From: Symbiodinium natans
Lineage: Eukaryota; Sar; Dinophyceae; Suessiales; Symbiodiniaceae
Reading direction: 5' to 3'
DNA: 60,000 nt
Assembly: GCA_905221605.1 (NCBI GenBank)
Contig: CAJNDS010002101.1
Span: forward strand, 1 to 60,000
Under the pieces are notes generated by a model that saw only the letters and a program-made list of their open reading frames with translations, searched no databases and had not been told where the DNA came from. Below are positions 1 through 10,710 of this stretch, one piece after another. Position numbers and translations under genes: made by a program. Each line of letters opens with the position of its first letter. The first letter of the stretch is position 1.

Positions 1-903
1 TATATAGCGTTGCTTGTAGAAAAAACGCTGCTCACATTATCTCGTTTTTGAATCACGCACAGGACCGGGCCTTCTCCCAGACACTCCAAATAGGTCTCCG
101 ATAGATGTTTTGCTGCCGACGCAAACAATCTTCTTGACGCCGATTTCCTTCTTGGGCGCTGGATTGTTCTATTATCTCTCAGATTTCTATTCATGCTTAA
201 AGATCCGTATGTCTCATTCTTGCCAAGTGCCGCCATTCCCATAGATATGATACGATCTTCATTCTCTAATACTGCGTCATTAAAAGTGTTGCGAATCATT
301 ATGCGGAGAGAAAGTTCCTTCGTGGTTTCGAGCCCATGGTGTTGAGTGTTGAGAGTTAGGGGGGGTTCGAAGAATGAACCCTCTTTTCGACAATCAAGTT
401 CAGCATCATTGGAAGAACAACGAAAGCGGCAATTATTCATGTCGCCCCTCCAATTTTCTGTGGCTCGGAGATGCCGCGCAACACAGCAGCAGTCACAAAC
501 TCGGTGTTAAAGAAAGCTACAAAAAATCTATGATAAGTTGAAACCATGCTCAATTCACGCAGCAGAAAACCGGACCCCCTCTCGTCATGCCTCTAGGGAT
601 ACATTGTGGCCCTTCCCGTGCGAGAACAGTGGACATACCAAGACAAACAGGGGATCCTTGGTGAGACAAACGTTCATTCAGAGCATAGGTTTAAGGGGGT
701 TCCTGGCAAGGGGAAAATGCTCAGATCTGGCAGGAATACGTGCTACATGCATGATTGTGCTAAAACAACTGTACTTGCAAGGTCTGATAGGGGCTTGCAT
801 GGCTTCGGGTTCACGGTATGCGTTTGCGCAGAGAGGACGCAGAAACCCCGCGCTTTCAAGACTAATGGCTCACCAAGACCTTCAGAGAAGCCGGAGAGCA
901 TCT
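1..903. other. Downstream flank of gene A, no gene seen
   Basis: Mixed-composition sequence downstream of the gene A stop. Overlapping plus-strand open frames at about 540-1070 show no domain or splice pattern and partly run antisense to the ankyrin exon. I see no terminator, RNA gene or clear repeat. Confidence 0.5.
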
Positions 904-1515
904 TCAAAACGACTGTACCACATAGCCGCCATGTACTGCACACAACATCACCATCTCACATGCCTCCTTACGACCCTGCAGGGCCTGTACCAAGAAATCT
1001 GGAGCTGATTGCTGCCTGGCGAAGTCCGCGGCCGTCCAGCCCCGCGCTGAGCGGAGGTCTAGGTTAGACCCCGCGGTGATGAGGATGGCAGCACCTTCAT
1101 AATGGCCCTGGAGAATGGCAGCCATGAGGGGAGTGCTGCCATCATGATGATAGCAGAGTTGCGTGAAAGGCGTTGTGTATCCAAGGCTGTGCTTGAGAGA
1201 CTTGAGTGCAACAGCAATCCCGAATGGGGTCAGCAGCTTGAGCTTCCTCTGCTCATTTATGTCTGCCCCCAGGTCAATCAGCTGCTGGATGATCGTCGCC
1301 CTTGGCCTGAAAATCACCGAGAAATGAAGAGCGTCAGCTAGGTCGGCGGCTTCCAGTAAGCGGCCTCCCAGCGCCAGAAGTTCCTCGAAGGCGGCGACAG
1401 ACCCAAACATGCACGCAACGCTGATCGCAAGGGAGCCCAGGGGGTCCCGAGCAAGGGGATTGCAACCAGCATCACACAGAAGTCGAGCACCCTCTGCGTT
1501 GTCGCCCATGCAAGC
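904..1515 (-). CDS. Gene A last exon: C-terminal ankyrin repeats
   Basis: It starts at ACMGDNAEGARLLCDAG, in phase 0 after the introner, and runs 203 codons to a stop. Ankyrin units include SLAISVACMFGSVAAFEELL, ALHFSVIFRPRATIIQQLID and GSTPLMAAILQGHYEGAAIL. The open frame extends backwards to an ATG at 1599, but that part is the introner and is not a real start. Confidence 0.85.
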   Translation of the reverse strand, partial: ACMGDNAEGARLLCDAGCNPLARDPLGSLAISVACMFGSVAAFEELLALGGRLLEAADLADALHFSVIFRPRATIIQQLIDLGADINEQRKLKLLTPFGIAVALKSLKHSLGYTTPFTQLCYHHDGSTPLMAAILQGHYEGAAILITAGSNLDLRSARGWTAADFARQQSAPDFLVQALQGRKEACEMVMLCAVHGGYVVQSF

Positions 1516-4500
1516 CTTGGTAGCCCACGTCAGAAACCGTTTTGAAATGAGGGTGCCCTTTTTAGGGTACAGTGTTTTTGTCAGGGAACCGAGAACCAAA
1601 AAAGGGCAAAAGGGTTATCACTGGGCTCCCAAGACGCTGAGGCAAGAAGCCACCCACCATCAGCCATCGCTTTGGCTGAGAGTAGCAAGCGGCAGCACTC
1701 ATTATTTTTGTGGCGTAGGCACAGGTCGAGTGCCACAATCCCCTTCATTGCACCGTATTTTGCGTTGGCCTTTGTGGCCCTGTGGTTTGGATTGGCCCGC
1801 TGCTCCAGAAGACTTTGAAGCAACAAAGGTTCCCCGCGAAGAGCAGCATAGTGCAGCGGCGACCACCCACAACTATCCACCTCATCGATTGTCGTGAAAC
1901 CGTTCTGAATCAGGAACTCAGCTACTTCATGGGATGCGATATCGAGCTTCGTGCCGATCCTCCGGTCAGTTGGCACCATGTTGAACACTGGCTGGACCAT
2001 GAAGCCTCTCAGCAACACTGGCTGAAGGTTCAAGGTCACGCGGTAGCCGACAAAATCCCGTGCTTCCAGAAGCATGAGCAGCTTCCTGTGCAAAAACTTC
2101 TGGAGAACTGGGCCGAGACGATCCCGATCCAGTGTCTTTGCGAACCGGCCCTCACCTGGAGGACCACAGAAAAAACCCGGTTGGGAGGAGACCAGCTCGA
2201 ACTGTGTTGCGCTCTTGATCACGACAAACGACTCATCGCGTGCCAGCTCTCTACACAGCCTCTCCACACGGCACCTGTGCCGCGCTAGGGAAGTGCAAAA
2301 TACCGCGGCATCTACATGGTCTTACCCAACCTTTAGCGGCATACAAACATGCTCAAGTTGTGTAACAGAAGAAGTGCTATAGGGGCCGGTTTCGGGGGTT
2401 ATTCTAGTATACCTATAAAAAGGGACCCTAAAGGAAGAATTACTATTCCTAACCATTCCGACCACTAAATTTGATTCCAAAAAAGGGTCGGGTTACCATC
2501 CCCTGTCTGCCCAACTCGAAGGTGTGAAGACCTTGCCCAACACTGGGGACTCAACCACCGGGGCAAGGACGAAGAAGAAGGCGCTTCTGTCGATGTACGT
2601 GGGTATGGAGTCGATGGCATGGGGTAAACCTTAGCAGCCCATGAACCATACTATAATAAGGGCACCCTTTTGTTGGTTGGTAATTTTCTGAGGGAAGCAG
2701 AACCAAAACTAAAAGGGAAAAGGGAACCACTGGGCTACCAAGAAACTGATCTTGTCACGCTGCGGACAGGAGAAGTAGTCGTACCAAAGGAAAAGAGGAC
2801 AGGAGCGCAACTCTGAGCAAGACAACCCAGAGTTGGGGAAGAACAGCTCCGCGTGAATGTCCTGGTAGATGTGATGCACGTCTGACATCATGTGCCTGGC
2901 GGAGATCTTTGCACCAACTGAAACTTTTCAATGTGCAAGCCCTAAACTCTAAACCCTAAACCCTAAGCCAATATGAAGCTTGAACTTTGAAGAGTCCAAG
3001 GGGCCGACGGGGCTTTTTTGTACCACTTGCCCTGAATGTGGCCAAACTCTCGTCATCAACCACCCGTTTCTTTTTTAGCCTAAACCCCAAAACCCTAAAC
3101 ACCCTCAACCCTAAGCACTCTAAACACCCTCAACGCCCTAAACACTAAACCCTGAACATCCTAAAAACCCTAAAAACCCTAAAGACCCTAAAGACCCTAA
3201 AACCCTAAAGACCCTAAAACCCTCTCGCTCTCTTCGGCCCTAGCCTCAAAGCATCCTGGAGAACCGCCATTTGGCGGAACTCAGGATCTGGACTGCCATC
3301 ATCGACCCATTGGTGTGAGATGAAGGCGGCATTCCCCAGGCTCTTGTCAAAAATGGCCAGGACGCCTTGCTCCTTCCAGGGGGTTTAGGGCTTACTTAGG
3401 GCTTATGAGGGCTTAGAGCTTAGGGCTTAGGGTTTAGGGTTTAGGGTTCAGGGGCCTCTAGCCATCCATGCCCGTAATGGTGGTAAGAGTGTTTTTTTTT
3501 TGTTGCGGGTGCTTTTTTGCTGTGGGTGCGGGGGCGCGTTTTTTTTTTTGCTGCGGGTGCGGGGGCGCGTTTTTTTTTTGCTGCGGGTGCGGGTGGGCGT
3601 TTTTTTTTGTTGCGGGTGCCGTGGGGGCGCCTTTTTTTTTTGCTGCGGCTGCGGAGCGTTTTTGCTTTTTTCTCTATATTTTACTATGAAAACCTTTATT
3701 TTCTCTAATTTTCAATAGGAAAACCTCTCTCTCCTCTATATTTGAATAGGAAAACCTCTTTCTTCTCTATATTTGAATATGAAAACCTCTATTTTCTCTA
3801 CATTTAGCATGAAAACCTCTAGTTTTTCTAATTTCTCTATACTTCAATTCGAAAACCTCTGTTTCTCTCTATTTTATAACTAAAACCTCTATTTCTCTCT
3901 ATTTTTGTCTATATCGTCATAGTTTTCCTCTATATTTAATGAGGAAGACATGAGAGAGGAATACATGAGAAACTTATTCTCTGTGTTATCTCAATATGTG
4001 ACTTGCAATTAAAAGTGTTTTTGTTCCTCTTGTCCCAATTTTAATAGGAAGCCCATTATTTCCTCCGTCTCTGAATAGGCAAACCTCCATTGTCTTAACA
4101 TTTGAACATGAAAACCTCTATTCTCTACATTTGAATATCAAGACCTCTACATTTTAATATGAAAACACTTTGTATTTTCGCTATATTTTCGTATGAAAGC
4201 CTCTATTTCCTCTATGTTGTCATAGGAAGCATCTAATTTCTCTATATTGTATAGCGAAAACCTCTATTGTTCTATAGTTTCTTATTTTGTCAGTATTTTC
4301 AGACTTCTTCTCTTTATTTCACGAGGAAGACATGAGAGAGGAATACATGAAAAGCTAATTCTCTATATTGTCATAAGAGTACATGCATTATCTCTATTTG
4401 TGACTCGTAGACAACAAGTGTTTTTGTTCATGTCTCATAACACAAGCTCTATTTTCTCGATTCTTTACTAAGAAGACGTTTATATCTCTATTTTTTAAAC

Positions 4501-5920
4501 GGAAAATTCAACTTCCACCATAAGGTCTGAATTTTCGTAGGAAAGCAAGCATATATTCCAACTTTCTTCAGGGGGTTGGGGGCTGCGCAGACCGCCGCAT
4601 TTGAAAACACAATGCCCGCATCATGGGTTTGGAAGGGATTCGTAAGCTTTGAAGCAGGCTTGCCGGCTAAGAAAAAGCGGGGGGGTTGGGGGGGGCGCAG
4701 CCCCCCCCATTTGCAAACACAATGCTCGCATCATCATGGGTTTGGAAGGGATTCGTATGATTGAAGCAAGTTTGCCGGGCTAAAAAGCGCAGCCCCACCC
4801 CCCCCCCCTTTCAAGCGGGGGGGAATGCTCTCATGATGGGTTCGGAAAGGATTCATTTGCTTTGAAGCAAGCGGCATGGCTTTAAGCAGCGGGGGGGTTG
4901 GGGGGGGCGCAGCCCCCCCCTATTTGCAAACCCAATGCTGGCATGATAGGCTTGGACAGGATTCATATGCTGAGAAGCGACCTGGCACGGTTTTAAAGAG
5001 GGGGGGGGGGGTCGGGCGGGGTGCAGCCCTCCCTCCACCGTTTGCAAACACAATGCTCGCATGATGGCCTTGGGAAGGATTCAGTGCTTTGAAAACGCTT
5101 GCACAGTTTAAAGGAGGGGGGGCGTTGGGGACGGGGTTGGGGAGGAAATTGCAAAACAAATGACCTGGGGGGTGGGGAGGAAAGGCGGGGGGGGGGGGGG
5201 GCTTTTTTTTTTGCTGCGGGGCGGGCGCGTTTTTTTTTTTTTGCTGCGGGTGCGGGGGCGACACGCGCCAGGTCACTCACTCACCTGGGGGGTGGGGGAG
5301 GAAGGGGGGGGGGGGAGGGGGAGGGGGGGGGGGGGGGTGCGTTTTTTTTTTGCTGCGGGTGCGGGGGCGCGTTTTTTTTTTGCTGCGGGTGCGGGGCCGC
5401 GTTGTTTTTTTTTTGCTGCGGGTGCGGGGGCGACACGCGCCAGGTCGCTCACTCACCTGGGGAGTGGGGAGGAAGGGGCGGGGGGAGGGGGGGGGTGGGG
5501 GGGGCGCGTTTTTTTTTTTGCTGCGGGTGTGGGGGCGCGTTTTTTTTTTTTGCTGCGGGTGCGGGGGCGACACGCACCAGGTCACTCACTCATCGGGGCG
5601 GCCCCCGAAAAAAGCACCCACAGCAAAAAAGCACCCACAAAAAAAAAAAAAACACGGGTTCCCCGTAATGGTACGCCCTCTGAGACCCAAAACCTTTTTT
5701 GCATCTGGACTCTGCAGGATAGGATTCGGGTGCAACCCTGAACCCGAAAACCTTACGCCCACTCTCAAATGCTGAGCCCAAAACCTCAAACCTTAACCCA
5801 AGCTGTCCCCAAGCCAAGTTTGCTCCTTTAGGTCTTCGTGGGGCTCAACTTTCCTCATACTTAGCAGGGCTTCCAGCGGCACGGTGTACATCGGGAAAAG
5901 GGCATCGCTTGCATCAGCAC
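904..5920 (-). CDS. Ankyrin-repeat protein with N-terminal SHQW/WYDYFSxPQ region (gene A, six exons, 5' end missing)
   Basis: Six exons read right to left: 5920-5826, 3372-3245, 2895-2747, 2629-2497, 2274-1638 and 1515-904. Every junction keeps the frame, and the last five exons sum to 1659 nt, exactly 553 codons with the stop. The N-terminal part has the motifs FPMYTVPLEALL, AAFISHQW, DPEFRQMAVLQDAL, LWYDYFSCPQ, SIPTYIDRSAFFFVLAP and a split WADRGW/CRVERLCREL. This array is typical of a Symbiodiniaceae-expanded family and slightly recalls HET-type domains (inference). About six ankyrin repeats follow, for example CGWSPLHYAALRGE and GSTPLMAAILQGHYEGAAIL. Its role is unknown; ankyrin repeats usually bind proteins. 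The start codon and any exon upstream of 5920 were not found. Confidence 0.85.
1516..1637 (-). mobile_element. Introner (TIR element forming intron 5 of gene A)
   Basis: The 122-bp intron begins GCGT and then CTTGGGAGCCCA, and ends TGGGCTACCAAG. The two ends are inverted repeats. GCGT at the donor and GCTT after the acceptor look like a 4-bp target duplication with one change. Removal joins WLLAS to ACMGDN in frame and restores an ankyrin repeat. It is a GC-AG intron. Confidence 0.85.
1638..2274 (-). CDS. Gene A exon: linker and first ankyrin repeats
   Basis: The acceptor GGCACAG|GTGCC opens the exon. It encodes RVERLCRELARDESFVVIKS, a linker of about 100 residues, then ankyrin units CGWSPLHYAALRGEPLLLQS and GIVALDLCLRHKNNECCRLL. 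It stops in phase 0 at TCA, where the introner at 1516-1637 begins. Confidence 0.85.
2377..2467. mobile_element. Short TIR element, CTATAGGGG family, in gene A intron 4
   Basis: It begins CTATAGGGGCCGG and ends near CCGACCACTA. Relatives are at 27085-27189 and 51078-51187, and a diverged one is near 33455-33550. It lies inside the intron at 2275-2496. Confidence 0.5.
2497..2629 (-). CDS. Gene A exon: SIPTYIDRSAFFFVLAP
   Basis: It reads LPHAIDSIPTYIDRSAFFF, VLAPVVESPVLG and VFTPSSWADRG. The donor GGATG|GTAACC splits the Trp codon, which the next exon finishes with G before TGC CGT GTG, giving the family motif W-CRVERLCREL. Confidence 0.8.
2630..2746 (-). mobile_element. Introner (TIR element forming intron 3 of gene A)
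   Basis: The 117-bp intron is GTTT + CTTGGTAGCCCAG ... GGGCTGCTAAG, followed by GTTT in the exon. The exact GTTT duplication supplies the GT donor, and the TIR end supplies the AG acceptor. Joining ATCA to GTTTACC gives KISLPHAID in frame. Confidence 0.88.
2747..2895 (-). CDS. Gene A exon with the WYDYFSCPQ motif
   Basis: It encodes HMMSDVHHIYQDIHAELFF then LWYDYFSCPQRDKI. The acceptor is TCTCCGCCAG|G. It ends one base into a Ser codon that is completed after the 117-bp introner at 2630-2746. Confidence 0.85.
3245..3372 (-). CDS. Gene A exon with the SHQW motif
   Basis: It reads EQGVLAIFDKSLGN, AAFISHQWVDDGSPDPEF and RQMAVLQDAL. The acceptor is CTGGAAG|GAG and the donor is GAG|GCTAGG (GC type). 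The exon ends two bases into a codon, and the next exon supplies the single G needed, giving Arg followed by HMMSD. Confidence 0.8.
3665..4510. repeat. AT-rich degenerate minisatellite (GAAAACCTCT/TTTCTCTATA)
   Basis: The phrase GAAAACCTCTATTTTCTCTA recurs many times at irregular spacing with substitutions. The tract also contains a longer internal repeat: ACGAGGAAGACATGAGAGAG-like sequence occurs near 3940 and 4320. Confidence 0.8.
4570..5100. repeat. G-run/C-run minisatellite, diverged copies
   Basis: Units carry a G-rich run, GCGCAG, a C run, then ATTTGCAAACACAATGCTCG and GGATTCGTATG. The GCGCAG cores are about 90-119 bp apart. The same unit forms the cleaner 111-bp array at 54270-54985. 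Confidence 0.8.
5160..5640. repeat. T-run / CTGCGGGTGCGGGGGCG tandem repeats
   Basis: Units alternate runs of 8-12 T with GCTGCGGGTGCGGGGGCG. A larger unit ends CGCGCCAGGTCACTCACTCA at about 5265-5285, 5435-5455 and 5575-5592. Open frames across it are artefacts of composition. Confidence 0.8.
5826..5920 (-). CDS. Gene A exon (first one visible)
   Basis: It reads ADASDALFPMYTVPLEALL followed by SMRKVEPHEDLK. The acceptor is GATCGGCAG|GT. The exon ends in phase 0 before a GA donor (AAG|GAGCAA), and the next exon also starts GAGCAA in phase 0. Ninety-five bases equal 31 codons plus two bases carried in from an unseen upstream exon. Confidence 0.7.
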
Positions 5921-8900
5921 CTGCCGATCTACAAAGTCATGCAATGTGTGTCCGAAATCGCTGGGCTCTAGGGTTGGGACTTCGGACAGACTAAGCTAAT
6001 GACCCTAAACCCTAAACCCTAAACCTTAAAACCCTAAACCCTAAACCCTAAACCCTAAGCAATGACATCGGGTTTCTCTTGTCAATCAACAAGGCCAACG
6101 AAACAGACTTGATAACAAAGGCCCTCAGAGGGATGCGACATCACAGGCCTCCACAAGAAGGGTTTCGGGTTTAGGGTTTAGAGTTTAGTTTTTTTTTTCC
6201 CTCGGTTTAGGGTTTAGGGTTTAGGGTTTGGGGTTTGGGGTTTAGGGTTTAGGGTTTAGATGCTTTGGGACGTATGTGTTGCAGCGGGCCGCAGCTTCTT
6301 TCTGCAGCGGAGCCCAAAACGTATTCCCAAGATATCTCAAGTCGCCCACGGTTTATGACAAATGTACATGTCTCGTGGCACGCGTGTAACTAATGCACAT
6401 CCCCAAACGAAACAAGATCAGGATACTGCAGCTTTCTGGGAATCTGCAGTTAGTCACATGACTCCATATTTGAAAGCTGACAGACTGCAACCCCTATTCA
6501 GGTGTCATGTAAAAGTCTAACTAGAACTCGAACAGACGGTGAAGGCCCAAGACCCCCCAAAAAGCAACCCTAAACCCTAAACCCTAAACCAACTCTGAGA
6601 GGAGAACCGGTTTTGGTTCTTTGTGTTTTCCCTAGCGTTGACGGGGGGTTTGCTTGAGAACGCCAAGAAAGATGGTCTCGGGCTTTACACTCCCCCCAGA
6701 CAGCGCGGGCAGCATAAACCAACCAGAACCCAAGGGCTTAGGGCTTAGGGCTGAGGGTTTAGGGTTTAGATTCTCCCCTCAGGATTGTTTTATTTGGGGG
6801 CTTTTCGGCTTTATTCACTCAGCAGCTAGTCCAGACCACTGGCCAGCAAGTAAGGATAACCAAACACGCAGGAAGAAAAATCATTTGGTCTCAGCAGAGA
6901 TGTAAAATTCCGGTTGGTGTACATTACTTAGTTTACCGCTTTACTTTGCTACAAACATGGAAAAACAGTATGCAACATGTTTTTGTTTCGCACCCTCGAA
7001 CACCCAAAACCATCCAGCACCAAACTCTTGCCTTTGATTTCGGCCCCCAAATAAAAAAAAAAAAACATGGGCGAGGGGTGACATGATGATTATGGCAGCG
7101 ATGACGATGCTGATGATACGGTGATGATCATTTTGATGATGTTGATGATGATCATCAGCATGCTACTCATGACAGGCGTTCGATGTTTCTGCGCACTTTC
7201 GGGCGTCTGCTGTCCAGGTTTTGGTGTTGCAGGGGGCACCACCACAGAAAACCATAAGTGTTCCTATACCCCCCAAAATTTTGAAACCATGACTGCCACC
7301 TGCTTGAGCTTGTCCTTGCAGAACTTCCGCGTATTCCTCCAATGGGCTGGGAACAAGCCGAGGTCCCCCAAGGCAAGGCATCCAGTGGCCACATGAAAGT
7401 CACACAGAGTTCATGACTCCCGCAGAACTAGCACAGAAGCATGTGATCTACTCTTGTGGGCTTGTGTATGCTGCACCCTGCTTCCGCCCTATTGCATATT
7501 CTCCGCAGCTGTTGAAACCCATTCTGAGATACACTGTGTAGCACCAGTTGACACTTATCCATGCAAGCTGCACGCAGTAAGGAGAGCCCAGGACTTCAGA
7601 AACGGAGAGGATACAGGAAATCTACCAACCGCCGAACCCTCGTATGATATGTTGTGAGTATCTATTCTTGTACTAAACCGTATAGTAAACAATGTACGGT
7701 TTCGGCGCTCACTCTCGCACAAGGCCGGCAAGGTCTGTAGGTCAATGTTTACGGTTCATGACATGGAGGCCCCGCAGTTTGAGGGTAGAAGGGTAGAATG
7801 TGCGTACTGAGGTTGCTCAATGAATTCCATCTTTCTAAGTGCAAGTTCATGGCTGTATGAAGTGCAGGCACATTCATTAGGAGATGCTCCGAACCGAGAA
7901 AACCTTCAACAAAGAATGGAACTTGGACCCCCTAAACTCCCGAACCCGCCAAGCCCTGCAGCTAACATCAACCATGTTAAGTGCACAAGACAAGGATAGT
8001 ATGCTGTAGTATACTCTAAGCCCTAAACCCTAAACCCTAAACCCTTAAGCTTACGGCAACAGATTCAGCTTAGGCACCATTCTTTGACCCTAAGCTGCAA
8101 TCACACACTCTCACGCACGCCCAGACACGTTTATCTTTGCAGTTTGTTTAACGTGACAGACGAGCCCTGGACGGAAGTACGGACATCCCCAACCAGAACT
8201 TTTTGGCTTAGACCGTCCTTAACGACCAGCCTTTAGGCAGTAAAGCAGTCGAAGTGATATGAGGACCCCGCTAGACCTCTAATCCGATGCCCTTCTCGCA
8301 TCTGTGCTCTGCTGTCTGTCTACCTGTCGTTCTGTACGCGAGATAAACCCTGAAGACTCCAAACTTCAACCCCGTCCCTATACCCCAAAGCTAGGGGATA
8401 GGATTACGGGGACCCTTGGGAATGTAGACCCTCTGAAGAAGGTCTCTGTTTAAGAGAGCCAGAAGAGGGTTAAGAAGGGGTTCCCTTTTAAGGGTCCCCC
8501 TTATCCTACCTAGGATAAGCATCCCTAACCCTCACAGCACACTTTTGACCATTGCCAGGAGTTCTTAACTGGGCTCTGACCGGGAACCCTAAACCCTAAA
8601 CTCTAAGACCTAAACCCTAAACCCCAAACCCCAAACCAAAAACCCTAAACATCCTTAGAACCACTGATAGTCAAACATGACCCTGCTTATGAACCTACTT
8701 TTAAGTAGTAGCTCCACTTTGCACAAGCTTTTGGAGCACAGGATTCGAGTGCGAGTCCTAGGTCCTAAGGTCCTACAACCGAATTTCACACCGGCGGCTA
8801 CAATGCCCATCCAACCATTCTGAACCCCATATGTGAAAGCTCAAATCTCATGATGCCGCTCTCCCAAGCAACCCTTGCAAGATGAGCGCCCCCGCCGGAG

Positions 8901-9333
8901 TGTGATGGATTCCCCAATGTGGGTACTCCCAGACGCGTATCTACCAGGTGCTGCCAGATAAAGAGAGTACCTGTACATGTGCTGCGCCTGCGCAGCCGGT
9001 TTCTTGGCAGCATGGACCCTCCTGTAGCTCGATTGCTCCCTCACAGGGGCGGAGTGAGCTCTCACCAGTGGGCTGAGTGCTGTGAGACGCAGATGCAGAC
9101 CTTGCTGGGATCTTCTGCAAGGCAAATTACCCAACACCAAACCCTAAACCGCAAACCGTAAACTTTGTAAACCCTAAACCCTAAACCCTCAACCCTAAAC
9201 CCTAAACCCTTTTGCAACAGGCTTCTGAGGTCCGCGCCCGAGCACGAATCGCTCAGTGTAATGCACTCGGTCCGGGCAAACCAGACACATGTGGAGCGGA
9301 AGCAGTAGATCGTAACACGTGGGCATTTCCCAC

Positions 9334-9440
9334 AATAGGGGTACCCCGTTTATACCCCAACTAGAACAGAATTCCCTTAAAGGGAATAGGGGTACCCCGT
9401 TATACCCCAACTAAAGAATAGAATCCTCTTAAAGGGGGAC
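9334..9440. repeat. Duplicated GGGGTACCCC element
   Basis: AATAGGGGTACCCCGTTTATA followed by CCCCAACTAGA and CTTAAAGGG occurs twice in tandem, about 54 bp apart. Similar GGTACC-ended inverted units are at 29268-29350 and 36895-36990. Confidence 0.6.
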
Positions 9441-10197
9441 CCTCTAAATCCTAAACCCTAACCCTAAACCCTTTTCCGGAAAGGGTACCCCTATTATCGG
9501 AAACCCCCGTGCTGGATGGGGTTTTGAACCCAACTGAAGGCCAGCAGGCACGGCGTCACAAGGCATGCGGAGCGCCCGAATGCCTCAAGATCCGGGCGGC
9601 TGAATGCGCAGAGAAGATGCCCAACGACCAGACCTGCTGTCATAGACTTAGGTTTAAGGTTCAGGGTTCAGGGTTTAGGGTTTAGGTAGGGTTTAGGGTT
9701 TAGGGTTCCCCCAACATTCAGGTCTTGGGCCTAGCCTCCAAACAGGGCAGCGCGTCCAAATTTGAGTGGACAAGGAGCTCGGACAGGGCTGTCCACCGTC
9801 ATCCTCGCTTGCTCGCTCAGGCTTGCGCGGTTTTTGGCTTCATTTTCCTTTGGGTTTTGGGTTTAGGGTTTAGGGTCTAGGGTTTAGGGTTTAATCGCTG
9901 GTTTTGGGTTGAGGGTTTAGGCTTTCGACTCTCACAACTAGCGCGCACACAGGCGAGGCTCCAGATGTCCAGCACTAGGGGCAGTCAAGACACATTGGCC
10001 CCAACTCAGAACCCACAAGCACACACCGAAGTACTACTACGTTCTCCGACCCCATAATAAACCCTAAACCCTAAACCCTAAACCCTAAACCCTAAACCCT
10101 TAAGTAACCGTACACACCCAGCATCAAAGCGGAGTAATGGGCCCTTTTCCGCTACAGTGGCCAGGGTTCAGGTCACGCATGCCCTACAGAAAAGGTT

Positions 10198-10322
10198 CAG
10201 GGTTTAGGGTTTAGGGTTTGGGGTTTAGGGTTTAGGGTTTAGGGTTTGGGGTTTGGGGTTTGGGGTTTGGGGTTTGGGGTTTGGGGTTTAGGGTCTGGGG
10301 TCTGGGGTTTGGGGTTTGGGGT
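10198..10322. repeat. Telomere-like tract, TTTAGGG grading into TTTGGGG
   Basis: TTTAGGG units change to TTTGGGG units along the tract, showing unit-by-unit homogenisation of a G variant. Confidence 0.85.
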
Positions 10323-10616
10323 GTCGGCGAAAGATGCCATCAAACCTCAGCCATGAATCCCAAGTCTCGGGAGAATTGTCAAAAGCCACCGCCAGGACCC
10401 GCAGCTGCTTGTAAGAATCCGGAGACTCGACCTTGGAACGGGTTTCTTTGAAACCCCCTAAACCCTAAACCCTAAACCCTGAACCCTAAACCCTAAGATC
10501 CTCGATAGGGGAACATAGGGGGCAATCCCCGCCTGCAAGCATCATGGGACCTCTGCCTTGGTGTTCTCAAGGTTGGGATGTTCCCCCTTATACGGACAGC
10601 TCCTTCATAGGGCTTT

Positions 10617-10710
10617 TTTGGGGTTTAGGGTTTGTAGGGTTTAGGGTTTAGGGTTTAGGGTTTAGGGCTTAGGGTTTAGGGTTTAGGGTTTAGGGTTTAG
10701 GGTTTAGGGC
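10617..10710. repeat. Telomere-like (TTTAGGG)n tract
   Basis: About a dozen TTTAGGG units with occasional CTTAGGG variants, internal to the window and not at a chromosome end. Confidence 0.9.

Larger units (their letters stand above)
3482..5661. mobile_element. Satellite-filled TIR element 1 (in gene A intron)
   Basis: An exact 11-bp direct repeat, CCCGTAATGGT, flanks the segment (3471-3481 and 5662-5672). The inner ends are imperfect inverted repeats: GTG, a long T run, then GGGTGCTTTTTTGCTGTGGGTGC. Inside, in order, are T-run/CTGCGGGTGCG repeats (3488-3660), an AT-rich GAAAACCTCT minisatellite (3665-4510), a G-rich minisatellite of about 90-119 bp (4570-5100), and more T-run/GC units (5160-5640). 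There is no coding potential. Size and structure match the element at 53845-55374. Confidence 0.65.

Noticed and set aside
538-1067. Two overlapping plus-strand frames of about 155 codons
   Set aside because: No motif, partly antisense to the last exon of the ankyrin gene, whose repeats are clear.
5099-5775. Long open frames on both strands (Phe/Gly/Arg- or Pro/Lys-rich)
   Set aside because: They run through T-run and G-run tandem repeats; composition alone keeps them open.
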